NCBI GenBank assembly: GCA_026770615.1
Contig: MU631307.1
Location: 733,917 to 757,730 of the forward strand
Reading direction: 5' to 3'
Source: Pavlovales sp. CCMP2436
Lineage: Eukaryota > Haptophyta > Pavlovophyceae > Pavlovales
DNA: 23,814 nucleotides
In this document: positions 8,533-16,889 of the stretch, in pieces
Layout: every line of letters starts with the position of its first letter
Numbering within the stretch: the first letter of the stretch is position 1
Notes under the pieces: generated by a model
What the model was told of the DNA's origin: nothing
Databases searched by the model: none
Seen by the model: the letters and a program-made list of their open reading frames with translations, nothing else
Program-made: the position numbers and the translations under genes

Positions 8533-8754
8533 AATGTTTCACCATCCCTCTGTAAGAGGCCTGCACTCAACAAATCAACGGAAGGCAACCCCACACCAAC
8601 CAACAACAACCCCCCCCAACGCAAACGCACCCGAGAGGAACCGACAGGCTATGGCTCAGGTCACCCCCGGTCAGAGGACGACCATCCTGAGCGCTTCGCC
8701 GAAGACAACAACGAAATGTGGCCAGTAAATTTTAAATATATGTGTCTGCAGTAG
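8449..8754 (+). CDS. Hypothetical basic/Asn-Pro-rich ORF (101 aa)
   Basis: The first third is translated GTATCG repeat (SDISDTSDTS) and is unlikely to be real. The rest, from KRPALNKSTEGNPTPTNNNP to PPQRKRTREEPTGYGSGHP and a WPVNFKYMCLQ end, is more gene-like and holds a basic cluster. Not recognised. Part of it (8648-8699) occurs inverted at 9058-9119. Confidence 0.25.
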   Translation: MFSDISDTSDTSEHPTHPIHETFRYNRVNVSPSLCKRPALNKSTEGNPTPTNNNPPQRKRTREEPTGYGSGHPRSEDDHPERFAEDNNEMWPVNFKYMCLQ

Positions 8755-9119
8755 ATTCGTAGCTAACTTTTTATAAAAATGGACGCCCAATAACTAAATT
8801 ACCTCTTAAAATTACATACGAAAAATTCAAAGTCTATATACTGTATCCAAATTTTCTCACATTTTAATAATTTTCTTCTTTGTGCTAAATACTGTATCCT
8901 CGAATCCCCCATTTTAAAAAGACCACTTTGTTAGTTACTGATTTACTACCCCGCGCATTCAAATTCTCAATTTTCTGATAAATACATAGAGTAGAGCTCT
9001 CCGAGACGAATCCAGCAAGCCTAGATCGAGCTCTGTCTTCAATTATGGAGGCGCACAGTGCTCAGGATGGTCGTCCCCCATTTGCGGACTGACCGGGGTG
9101 ACCGAAGCCATAGCCGACA
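8648..9119. repeat. Inverted duplication with 360-bp AT-rich spacer
   Basis: 8648-8699 and the reverse complement of 9058-9119 share GCTCAGGATGGTCGTCC, TGACCGGGG and GAGCCATAGC-type blocks with small indels. The spacer 8760-9050 is AT-rich with no ORF or repeat I can name. Confidence 0.6.
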
Positions 9120-9207
9120 GCCAAGGCGACCAAGAAAAGCAGGAGCTTCATAATAATTCCGTGGACACCAGCGAAGACACAAGCGCTCCAACAAATCTAC
9201 AAGGCTG

Positions 9208-9989
9208 TAAACCTTGAGGACATGGACGTCTGCCGCGACGGGTTCCAATTGCTTTCTATACGCCGCCCTAGGAATAAACGGCCACGGCGCGGGCCACCCA
9301 CAAGCGGCAGCGACCCTTCGCAGCCGAGCCATAGCCCACGCCCGCTCGCTACCGGTGACCGTCCAAAACTACCTGGAATTCAGACGGCTGGCTGAACACC
9401 CAACAGACCCTACGGAGATATCAACACCACCACCAACCTCACCTCTACCACCACCATCCCTGGTGCCAGGACTAACGTCTGACGTCGACCAAGTCAGTGA
9501 GTGAACAACACCTGTTGAACCATGCTGAGCCGCTATATATATATCGACACCACGTGCACGTGGTCGATGGACCACCAGAAAAAGGAAAAAGCCTGGATAA
9601 ACAGCAACATGTTCTACAGCATAGCCACCGTCCTACGCATCGACATAGCAATAACGCATCACTTGACAACAGGAATCAAAGTCTACCAAACACTGCTAGT
9701 ACACCGCACGGGCCCACACCCTGCCATATCACACCCAACCAATCTTCTGCCACCAGTCAGAAGCTGCCAATGGGCGCCACCACCACTACCGGGCATTAAG
9801 AGACTACAACTATACTCCCTAATCACACTTCTAAACACACCCAGACCAATAGGCTCGGAACAAATCCCCACACGCGTCATACACACCGACATCGGATCAC
9901 ACTTCCGAGCAACCAAACCACTCACCCTCGACAGACAACCACCAACGACCATATCCACCTTAGGTGAGGAGAGAGTTTTTTTAAGATAA
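9208..9989 (+). pseudogene. OTU-like cysteine protease fragment, split by a retroelement
   Basis: One frame reads LEDMDVCRDG; the next frame continues SNCFLYAALGINGHGAGHP, AATLRSRAIAHARSL and YLEFRRLAEHPTDPTEI. A third open segment from 9543 reads TWSMDHQKKEKAWINSNMFY, then SIATVLRIDIAITHH, to TAA 9987-9989. In order these resemble the OTU fold: a D-G-N-C catalytic start with an aromatic, an H-x-x-L-R helix, then W-x-x-N ... L-A-x-x-L-x-I-x-I. The break between the second and third parts is the 123-bp insertion described separately. At least one other frameshift exists. OTU domains are deubiquitinase-type Cys proteases, also common in mobile elements of algae. Assignment rests on motif order only. 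Confidence 0.4.
9419..9545 (+). mobile_element. Retrotransposon 3' tail, copy 3, with target duplication
   Basis: Only the last ~110 bases of the element (CCACCAACCTCACC ... CTGTTGAACCATGCTGAGCC then a TA run). It is flanked by ATATCAACACCAC (9418-9430) and ATATCGACACCAC (9541-9553), a 13-bp target duplication with one mismatch. Total added length is 123 bp, a multiple of three. Confidence 0.8.
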
Positions 9990-10862
9990 GTGGAGGATTC
10001 TTGAGTCACCCTGCCGCCTGGGACTAGACCAGGGGTTTGGAGATTACCGCCCTCGGCGGTTAGGCGAGCTGCGCATTAGCGCACGTCATTATAAATATTA
10101 TACTTACAATATGGGGGGGTAAAATGAGCTGGTTTTTCGGGAGGTCCAAAACTAGGGCTCAAATCACTCGAACAGGGTCGGGGCTGGGGCGGGGCAAGCC
10201 GTAGGGTCTTTCGAGATCCCAACCGGAGGCGCGCGATTTTTGGGTAGTGAATTAGTCCGGGTCTTGGTCGGTTTTTGAAGGTCGCTTTTCGGGCCTTAAA
10301 AAAGGGTGGGTATAATGGGCTGGAATCTGCGGGCGGGCCGCGGACGGGCCGCTGGCGGCCCGGTGAAGGCCGCGCTCGGGTCGGCTGGGTTCTCTGTAGT
10401 ACATCGCATCTTCCTGCTGACTCGGCGCCCCGAGAAGACACGCGGGTCGAGCACGCTAGCCCTATGAAAATGACGCCCGAACCATGTTTTGGGGGTATTT
10501 TGACACTTTCGTAAGTGGGCGCCCACAACTGGGAGTAAATTCGCGCCAATCGGGTCGGGATGGCGGATGAGCAACTAGTATAATAGTGCTAGCCCTCAAC
10601 TGGACGCGAGCGCGTCTTATACGCGGATTTAGTCCGCGTCTAGGGGTGCTACTGGAGGCCGCTTTTCGTGCAAAAAAGGGCAATTTACTGTACTGTAGGG
10701 CGCTTCGGTCAGTCTTGGTGCTGCCCGCGGCCTTGTCGAGGAGGCGCGCGTGCGCCATGGCGACGGGCGGCGCCGCAGAGCCCCCCCCACTGCCGCCGAG
10801 AGGTGCACACCCCCCCATTGCACCGCCTCCCCTCCCCCCCACACACACACCCTTGCACTGCT
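9990..10862. other. Gene-free region, unrecognised
   Basis: Mixed-composition sequence with no protein-like frame. Two segments share GGxCGCTTTTCGxGC followed by an A-run and GGG (about 10282-10308 and 10658-10682), each preceded by a short GGATTTAGTCCG or GAATTAGTCCGGG motif, suggesting two decayed copies of a repeat. It ends in C-rich/CA-rich DNA before the gap. Confidence 0.5.
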
Positions 10863-10987
10863 NNNNNNNNNNNNNNNNNNNNNNNNNNNNNNNNNNNNNN
10901 NNNNNNNNNNNNNNNNNNNNNNNNNNNNNNNNNNNNNNNNNNNNNNNNNNNNNNNNNNNNNNNNNNNNNNNNNNNNNNNNNNNNNNN
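10863..10987. other. Assembly gap (125 N)
   Basis: A run of N flanked by C-rich, CA-rich low-complexity DNA. It hides the 5' part of the gene that follows. Confidence 1.
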
Positions 10988-12329
10988 CCCCCTCCCGCCG
11001 CCTTTCAAATATTTAAAAGAACCGCGCCCCGTCTCCAAGCACGCGGCGCAGCTGCTGCAGTTGCAGGCGGACGAGGCGGCCGCGAGGGCGGGGCCGCAGC
11101 CGGCGTGCGCGCGCACCCTCGACTACGACTCGTTTGCTGTGTGGTGAGTATTGAATATATATTACATTATATTATACGTAGAGCTGCCACCTGCGCCTCC
11201 ATGGTGCTTGTGGCCTGTGTGTGCCTGGCCATTCCCTGATTCCCTGCCCACTTGTCGAATCAAATGCCCAATCGAATATCTATTAATGCTGGAGGCACCT
11301 GCGGGCACGGCGGATGCACTCGCGAGAGTGTCGTCGTTATGAACCGACGATGATGGGTCTCGAGCGGAATAAATTATAATAATTCATAGGCTGGACGCGC
11401 CCATCGCCAATTCGACCAAGTGGATCGATTGGCTGCTCGCACGCGAGGACGACGCGGAGTGGCTCGCGGCCAAGCGGGAGGCGCTCGCCGACGCCGCGCG
11501 CGCCTTCACCTACGCGCAGGCCGACTGCGGCGCCGACGACTGCGACGCGCTCGCGCTCTTCAAGGGCGCGGTCGCGCGCGCGTGGCGCGCGGCCAAGACG
11601 CTCTGGCCCAACGAAGGTGTCGGCCGATGATATGGCTTATTTGTTGTATAACAGTGTATATTAATAATAGGCATTCAAGCTGTCGTCTGACTGTCCGATA
11701 ATAGTATATATATAACAATACTGATATATAAATGTTATATTGACTGATAGGGATTCAAGCTGGCGTCTGACTGTTCTGAATGTTTTGCTATATGATATAA
11801 ATATTAATGTAGCCGGGGACTAGAGCTGCTGAGGGCGACAGCCGCCGATGACGTTTCTAGATAATATCGAATAGCGGGACCCACGCTTCTACCTTCGGCT
11901 GCTGCTCGCCAGGCGCGCGAGGACGAGGTCAAGAGCCTCAACGCGTCGCAGGGCACGCGCCCAGTTGGTGCATTGATCGAGGTGTGCGAGCAGAAGGAGC
12001 TCGAGGGAGAAGGAGCTCGGCGCTCGCAGTTTACGCGCGCGCCGGGCGGAGCTCTCTGCGGGCAGTGGCGATCTCCGACCTCTCCAGTCGCCAAGGACGA
12101 GCTCTTCATCAAGCGCTGGAGACGACTCGTCTTCGTGGCGAGCTCCGCCCTCTATTCAAGACGCTGGTGCAGCCGGCACGCCTCGACGCTGCCACCACCA
12201 GCGCCGGCGCGTGCCACCCGCCCGCGCCGGCCACGCGCGCGGCGTAAATATAAATGTCGCTGTCAGACATCTCAGTCTCAGCTAGAAATGCACCGGACAG
12301 GCCCAGCGGAGTTCGTTGCAGATTTGTGA
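10988..12329 (+). CDS. Unrecognised multi-exon protein, 5' end in gap
   Basis: Exon A (open from the gap to 11143) reads PVSKHAAQLLQLQADEAAAR ... TLDYDSFAV and stops at GTG-TG|GTGAGT, phase 2. Exon B (from 11390, after AATTCATAG) restores TGG and reads LDAPIANSTKWIDWLLARED, then EWLAAKREALADAARAFTYA ... AWRAAKTLWPNE; the donor is GTGTCG (exon to 11616) or GTCGGC (to 11618, phase 0). Exon C (11913-11981, after CTCGCCAG) reads AREDEVKSLNASQGTRPVGA-LIE and may stop at GTGTGC or read on. Downstream, two overlapping frames both look protein-like and I cannot choose between them, so the 3' end (12247 TAA or 12329 TGA) is open. The product is helical, Ala/Trp-rich, family unknown. Intron 1 carries a family B repeat and intron 2 two family A repeats. 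Confidence 0.6.
11285..11375 (-). repeat. Dispersed repeat family B, intronic copy
   Basis: Read on the minus strand: TTATTCCGCTCGAGAC, TCGTCGGTTCATAACGACG, CGCGAGTGCATCCGCCGTG, CCCGCAGGTGCCTCCAGC. It fills the 3' half of intron 1 of the gene at 11 kb and ends about 15 bases before the predicted acceptor. Confidence 0.7.
11660..11793 (+). repeat. Dispersed repeat family A, two copies in one intron
   Basis: ATTCAAGCTGTCGTCTGACTG (degenerate, from about 11666) and GGATTCAAGCTGGCGTCTGA (from about 11752), both beside TATATA runs, inside intron 2 of the 11-kb gene. Confidence 0.75.
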
Positions 12330-12383
12330 ATAGGGCGGCGCCCCATTCACGAATCTGCAACTATGTACTAACTCCGCTGCGCC
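12301..12383. repeat. Hairpin MITE family C, copy 1
   Basis: Arms CAGCGGAGTTcGTTGCAGAT and its inverse meet at GGGCGGCGCCCC. The right arm has an inserted TATGTAC. A second copy is at 20011-20073. One reading of the upstream gene ends inside its left arm. Confidence 0.75.
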
Positions 12384-12456
12384 ACTTTGGGAAACATGAC
12401 TTTCTTTTCTCTATTCCGAACGCTGAGAATCGGAAATGTTTATAGTTACCTTTATA

Positions 12457-13352
12457 CGAGCGTCATTTTGTAACCCCCCCCCCCCCTTGTCCTTCTGTAA
12501 GGGGGGTACGTTCAACGTTATTCGCCGCAGGCGGTGAAAAATATAACGTAGGGGGGGTACGTTCAACGTTATTTCGTAAACAAATAACGGTAGGGGGGGT
12601 CGTTTCCCCCCCCCCCTCGGTGTAATGGAGCGAGGGGGGGGGTCGTTCCCCCCCCTCCTCGGCGCGGCTCGGCGCTCGGCGCGGCTAGGCGCAGCCGCGC
12701 GGCTCGGGCAGCTCGCGGCTCGGCGCAGCGCGCGCTCGTATCGGCGCGAGTGGGATCGTCCCGTCGGCGTACCTCGCAGACGTACCCTTACCCGTAGCCT
12801 CGCCGCAGCCTTTGCCGCGCTTCTCTCCGCTGCCTTCGCCGCTGCCTTCGCCGCAGCGCTCGCCGCAGTCGTCGGCACGCCACTACTCGCCGCTGCGTTC
12901 GCCGTCGCCTGCCGCCGCCCGCACGACAGCGGTCGCGAGCCCGCCTTCGGCTGATGCGGCAGCCGCGCTGGCTGCGATGGCTTCTGGTGCCGGTGTTATC
13001 TGATGAGCTGACAGATGGCTTGGGCAGACTTGAGTTTTTTTGCAGCCGGCTCACCACGGCTCCATCCCAGGCGTAGGGGCAGTAAAAAAAGTATTTTTGT
13101 TCATATATGAATATAACTACTATTTAGAATATTTAATGGAACGTAGGGGGGGTACGTTCACGCCCTCACGGCCGAAGGACCGGAGGGGGGTACGTTCCAC
13201 CCGATCGCGGCCGCAGACCGCGAGCTCGAACGTAGGGGGGGTACGTTCAACGTTCGAGGCCGCAGGCCGAGGGGAAGGGGGGTCACGTTCAACGTTCCCT
13301 CCCAAAAGTGCCCACAGAAGGACAAGGGGGGGGGGTTACAAAATGACGCTCG
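12457..13352. mobile_element. 896-bp terminal-inverted-repeat element with hairpin-module arrays
   Basis: Ends are CGAGCGTCATTTTGTAACCC and its inverse, continued by a C-run and CTTGTCCTTCTGT on both sides (about 45 bp in all). TA flanks both ends (12455-12456 and 13353-13354). Inside each end is an array in which a G-run plus TACGTTCAACGTT (or TCGTT/TACGTTCAC variants) alternates with short hairpins: CGCCGCAGGCG, TTATTTCGTAAACAAATAA, TCGCGGCCGCAGACCGCGA, GAGGCCGCAGGCC. About four units are on the left (12500-12650) and four on the right (13143-13300). The centre (12660-13010) is GC-rich with overlapping frames, one Ala-rich and one Pro/Ser/Arg-rich; neither is convincing. It is probably a non-autonomous DNA transposon. 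Confidence 0.75.
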
Positions 13353-13391
13353 TATTAGTATGTCGTCGACCCCAGGGCCAGAGGCAACGAG

Positions 13392-13583
13392 ATGCACACG
13401 AGGTGGGCATTGGGCTCCGACCGTCGAGGAGGGCTCTATTCGACAACAGCTATCTACACTTAGCGCGCAGGGGCGAACAATGACGATGTCTACTTCTTCG
13501 GCCCGGCCACAGCTTTTCCCCCTCCCCACTGCGGAATCCTGGGCCAGAAACCCACTGCCAGAAATTCGGATTTCGACCCATAA
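13392..13583 (+). pseudogene. Decayed coding fragment with in-frame TAG
   Basis: ATG frame reading MHTRWALGSDRRGGLYSTTA-IYT, then TAG (13461-13463), then RAGANNDDVYFFGPATAFPP-PHCGI, to TAA at 13581-13583. Both sides look protein-like in the same frame. The TAG follows CTACACT, so it could be a 3' splice site (CACTTAG) rather than a nonsense codon. Family unknown. Confidence 0.3.
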
Positions 13584-13725
13584 CTGTCCGGGAAGTACTG
13601 CGCGGATCTTTGCGCTGCGACGCCCCATGCCTGCTGCTCGCCTTATTTAGTTGGCGGCCGAGGGCGGATCCATCGAGACGATGGCTGGTCGTGTACCCGC
13701 GCTGGGCGGTGATGATATCGAAGAT

Positions 13726-13814
13726 ATCATATCATATCATACATATTTATGTTTCATATCATATCATATCACACACACACACACACACACACGTATACAT
13801 GCATAAATATAGTT

Positions 13815-13840
<26 letters not shown>
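13726..13840. repeat. Compound microsatellite
   Basis: ATATC repeats, then (CA)n 13771-13792, then (TA)n 13817-13840. It separates the 896-bp element region from the family B/A pair. Confidence 0.9.
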
Positions 13841-13846
<6 letters not shown>

Positions 13847-13990
13847 CCGCCCGCGAGTCTTTCAACGCCGTCGGTTCATAACGACGTCACTCTCGCGATC
13901 GAGTGAATCCGCCGTGCCAGCAGGTACTAATTCATAATAGCGCTAAGATAATTCTCGGACAGTCAGCCGCCAGCTTGAATCCCTATATAT
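13838..13990 (+). repeat. Family B copy followed by inverted family A copy
   Basis: TTATTCCGCCCGCGAG ... GTTCATAACGACGTCA ... GCCGTGCCAGCAGGTAC (13841-13926), then CAGTCAGCCGCCAGCTTGAA (13961-13980). The two families in convergent layout, bracketed by TA-rich DNA, suggest one composite element of about 150 bp. Confidence 0.65.
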
Positions 13991-14603
13991 ATATTCTTGA
14001 GGGGCATCGCATAATACCATGGGGGTCAGTACGCGACGATGAAAAGACGTTGCATGACTCTCAGCGGCGGGGACGGCAACCGTGTGCCCGTAAGGGAACC
14101 GCCATGATCAGAGTGTATTTCAACGCTGGGTCCTTCCGATCTATCAGGGGACGGACGTTGACCTGGATCTTACTTACACACACTTAGAATTGCATTATCG
14201 TTGTGCCAACCCAGACTGCTGCGCGGGCGTGGCATCGGAAGGCCGTACTGCAGCCGCTGCCACCGCGACTGGAAATGCGCATAGGCTATTTGCTGGCGCT
14301 TCACAAGGAGAACGTGGACGGGGTGGCCTTTTTTGAATGACCCGGGGTAGCTGGAGAGGGACCTGTCCGATAAAGACCCAGACTTGAGCAACAACAAAAC
14401 CTACGGGAGTTAATTTACCTTACGGGAACAATGGGAGGGACTGGTATGAGCGGCGGGGCTTTCCACCCAGGCCTATTTATCGCCGTTTATTGTATAACTA
14501 ACCCCCAGCTGAGCGTACGGGTCTTTACCGGACAGGAGAGGGGTTGGTGGGGGTTGGAAGGGCAATAAAAGTCTCGCCCGCAAGTCGCGGTCCTCGCGTC
14601 TAG
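13991..14603. other. Gene-free region with a repeat and zinc-ribbon-like scraps
   Basis: 14055-14190 is a dispersed repeat also found at 17966-18092 (CTCAGCGGCGGGGACGG ... TCAACGCT ... AGGGGACG ... TTACACACA). At 14190-14290 one frame gives LHYRCANPDC and another GRPYCSRCHRDWKCA, a Cys pattern like a broken zinc ribbon. Neither frame stays open. Nothing else is recognised. Confidence 0.4.
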
Positions 14604-14924
14604 AGCATAACCCCGGGTGCACTCGTGGCTGTTGCGCAAGACACATACTGCGAGTGGCAACGTGCGGCGCGCACCGGGATGCGCGCAATCTGCACGTCGC
14701 TGGAAGACACCGAGCGCGCGCTGCGGAACGCGCACAACAAGGCCGGCGCCCTCGATGCGATCCTCGCACGTGTTCGCGAGGAGAATGAGGGATTGCGCGT
14801 CATGCTCGCCAGCAGCGACGAGTCGACGCAGATGTACGACGACGCGAGGGAGCAGCCATCTGAGCTGCGGCGCCGATATACGAGTAAGCCGCATTATGGT
14901 GTATTAAAAAAAAATCTCAGTTGA
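14604..14924 (+). CDS. Coiled-coil protein exon
   Basis: A protein-like frame opens right after TCTAG (possible acceptor, 14599-14603). It reads VAVAQDTYCEWQRAARTGMR, then AICTSLEDTERALRNAHNKA, DAILARVREENEGLRVMLAS and YDDAREQPSELRRRY. Heptad-like spacing of L/A/V with E/R gives a coiled coil over most of it. A CGA|GTAAGC donor at about 14883 probably ends the exon, making the last ~14 codons to the TGA (14922-14924) intronic. No ATG precedes the coding part in frame, so this is an internal exon or a fragment. No partner exons were found. Confidence 0.45.
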   Translation, partial: SITPGALVAVAQDTYCEWQRAARTGMRAICTSLEDTERALRNAHNKAGALDAILARVREENEGLRVMLASSDESTQMYDDAREQPSELRRRYTSKPHYGVLKKNLS

Positions 14925-15069
14925 TTTCTTGATTCTTCTGAATTTAATCTAGCTACTCTAAAAATGCGCACGGAGTCACCAGATGGCGCGCCCTTCCCCG
15001 ACCCTCGCCGACTTGAACTCACGCCCTGGATTTACACGCAGAAATTTAAGTATGGAAACCCACGCGCAG

Positions 15070-15290
15070 TGCCAGTGTGGATTCGCCGCTTCGGACCGGA
15101 TTCGGCGCGGTTTTTTTGCCAAGGCCCGACGCCCCCGCCCCCATTTTCCAGCTTAAAAAAAACCCAAAGAGGGGCCATGGGCCTGCCCGTCACGGCGCCC
15201 GACCCACCCACCCTAAGTAAACGGCCACATACGGACCCAGTCCAGGACCAGGTTTAAGTACGAGGTCCGGTAAAAAGTACCGGGAGCCTC
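15070..15290 (+). repeat. Dispersed repeat family D, copy 1 (diverged)
   Basis: Layout shared by three copies: GGATTCGCCGC..CGGACCGG, a T-run with GCC, a C-rich block, CCAG(T/C)TT...AAA, AGTCCAGG..CxGG, TTTAAGTA(C/G)GAGGTCCGGTAA, CGCACTGGCC. This copy has lost the TCCG array. The adjoining 14930-15800 has no gene. Confidence 0.7.
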
Positions 15291-15476
15291 CGCACTGGCC
15301 GCGCTTGTGGCGCACGAGGTTGTACCCGATCGGCGTCTTGTACTCACACCCCGGCTCATCGCACCGGGTCGGAGCAGGTCGGTCGGAGGGGGGGGAGGGG
15401 GGGGGGGGGGGGTTGGAGCGATGGCGGCTTTTTAAAAATTCAACTGTTTAAAAATATTTACACCAGTACGGTACGC

Positions 15477-15757
15477 CACCTGCAGTACGGATTCGCCGCC
15501 TCGGACCGGTGCGAGGCGGTGTTTTTGGCGAAAATGCCCCGCGCGGCGCCCCTTCGTCCGTCCGCCTCCGTCCGCCTCCGTCCGCCTCCATTCTCCAGTT
15601 TGAAAATCCAAAAATAGACCCGTCCGTCCGTCCGCCTCCGTCCGCCACCGTCCGACCCCGACGCCCCAAATCTCTAGGGCTGGTCCAGTCCAGGGCCGGC
15701 GTTTAAGTAGGAGGTCCGGTAAAAAGTGTCGGACCCAGCCGCACTGGCCCTATATCT
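15477..15757 (+). repeat. Dispersed repeat family D, copy 2
   Basis: GTACGGATTCGCCGCCTCGG to GTAAAAAGTGTCGGACCC and CACTGGCC, with two (TCCGCC/TCCG)n arrays (15548-15592, 15620-15655). TATATCTATATATC follows directly. Reverse-frame ORFs here are translated minisatellite and not genes. Confidence 0.8.
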
Positions 15758-15899
15758 ATATATCAGTAACATACATACAGGTAGTTAGTTAGTTACGAAG
15801 TAATGAAATCAATTGCTCAAGTTTTCATTCCTCACTCAGCCCGCCGAGCGCCGATGCACAGTGGTGTCTCCACTCATAATTCAAGCACTCCGGCGGGAC

Positions 15900-16655
15900 T
15901 CACGCGACGACGATGCTTGCGCTCAGGAGGTCGGCGTCTGCCACCGTCTTGTCGTCATCACAGGCGCCAATCTTGGAGCGGAGGTATGTCAACTCGAAGC
16001 GCTCGCCCAGAGGCACAAGCGTGGCGACGTGCGCGCGGAGCGCGCCCACGGTGTGCACGTGGTTGAGCCTGACGCGCAGCTTTGAGCCGTCCTTGAGGCA
16101 GACTTGCACAGTTGTCACTGGGAGCGACTCGTCGACGATAGCCGCGAGCGGTGCCACCGCTGCGACTGGCATGGCTGCCTCGCTCGGCGCGGCCTGCGAC
16201 TCGCGCAGCGTGCGGCCTTGGCCAGCGAAGGGCTCGTCTGCGCGCGGGCGCTTGGCGCTCGGTTTGCCCTCGCCATCGTCCTCGTCGCTGCTGCCGTCGC
16301 CACTGTCCTCGCTTCCAACCTCATCGACGTCGTCGAGCTCACCCTCGTCGTTGTCATCCTCAACGAAGGCGTGTCCGGCGAGGTAGTTTGCGCCTTGATA
16401 TCGAAACCGCTCGCACGCCTTGAGCGCGTCGGCCAGCGCGTCTCTGTCCCTTGGGACGCACACTACCTTGGTCAGGAAGTTGTAGGGCAGGTCACCGAGA
16501 CGCTGGACCTCCGCCTCGGTCCTCTTGAGAAGGTCCTTCTCCCCTGGCGTGGTCCACTGCTTGGCGATGATCTTGTCGATGGCCTCACTGAACTGCTCGC
16601 ACTTCAGCTGAGCGTCGGTCTTCATCGCCTCGGCGGCGGAGTGAAGTTTCGTCAT
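15900..16655 (-). CDS. p47/NSFL1C-like UBX-domain protein lacking SEP
   Basis: 251 aa, single exon, ATG at 16653-16655, TGA at 15900-15902. Residues 1-98 are a helical region I do not recognise. Residues 99-129 are an acidic linker (DDNDEGELDDVDEVGSEDSG) followed by KPSAKRPRADEPF, an NLS-like basic patch. FAGQGRTL (143-150) matches the F-x-G-x-G-x-x-L segment that precedes the UBX domain in p47. Residues 178-251 are the UBX domain: LPVTTVQVCLKDGSKLRVRL, then NHVHTVGALRAHV, ERFELTYLRSK, DKTVADADLLSASIV. UBX domains bind the AAA ATPase p97/Cdc48. The F-P-R loop used for p97 contact reads LRS here and is one residue short, so binding may be altered. The SEP domain normally just upstream is absent. 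Its 5' flank is a MITE-bearing tandem duplication. Confidence 0.82.
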   Translation of the reverse strand: MTKLHSAAEAMKTDAQLKCEQFSEAIDKIIAKQWTTPGEKDLLKRTEAEVQRLGDLPYNFLTKVVCVPRDRDALADALKACERFRYQGANYLAGHAFVEDDNDEGELDDVDEVGSEDSGDGSSDEDDGEGKPSAKRPRADEPFAGQGRTLRESQAAPSEAAMPVAAVAPLAAIVDESLPVTTVQVCLKDGSKLRVRLNHVHTVGALRAHVATLVPLGERFELTYLRSKIGACDDDKTVADADLLSASIVVA

Positions 16656-16689
16656 TATATTCAGTTGTACATTTTATTAATTGAATTAT

Positions 16690-16844
16690 CGAAATGTGCA
16701 CAAAAATGTGCCCAAATGTGCACTTCCAAAATTGACCCCCTAGAATTTTTTCGATCTTTTTTTTTTGGAGCTCTCAAGAGTCTCCTTTATAGGCAGACTC
16801 AGTTTAAGAAGTGCACATTTGGGCACATTTTTGTGCACATTTCG
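16690..16844. mobile_element. MITE with perfect 37-bp inverted repeats, copy 1
   Basis: Left arm 16690-16726 starts CGAAATGTGCACAAAAATGT and ends GTGCACTTC; the right arm 16808-16844 is its exact complement. The centre has AATTGACCCCC, TTTTTTTTTTGGAGCTC and GAGTCTCCTTTATAGG. No ORF and no clear target duplication. Confidence 0.85.
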
Positions 16845-16889
16845 ATCAGAGTCATTATATTCAATTGTACATTTTATTAATTGAATTAT

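Noticed and set aside
10275..10514. Plus-strand ORF and overlapping minus ORFs at 10.1-10.85 kb
   Set aside because: No motif, biased composition, several overlapping frames equally open; looks like decayed repeat.
12411..12878. Minus ORF with repeated NVPPL
   Set aside because: NVPPL is the translation of the G-run/TACGTTCAACGTT boxes; the repetition is at DNA level.
12500..13300. CRISPR-like repeat-spacer array
   Set aside because: Spacing is irregular, repeats vary, spacers are hairpins, it lies inside an inverted-repeat element and the genome is eukaryotic.
15448..15669. Minus ORF with repeated GGGRTDG
   Set aside because: Translated TCCG minisatellite of family D; the other copies are in different frames.
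16104..16880. 258-codon plus-strand ORF
   Set aside because: Antisense to the UBX gene, then runs into the MITE palindrome; its end is translated repeat.
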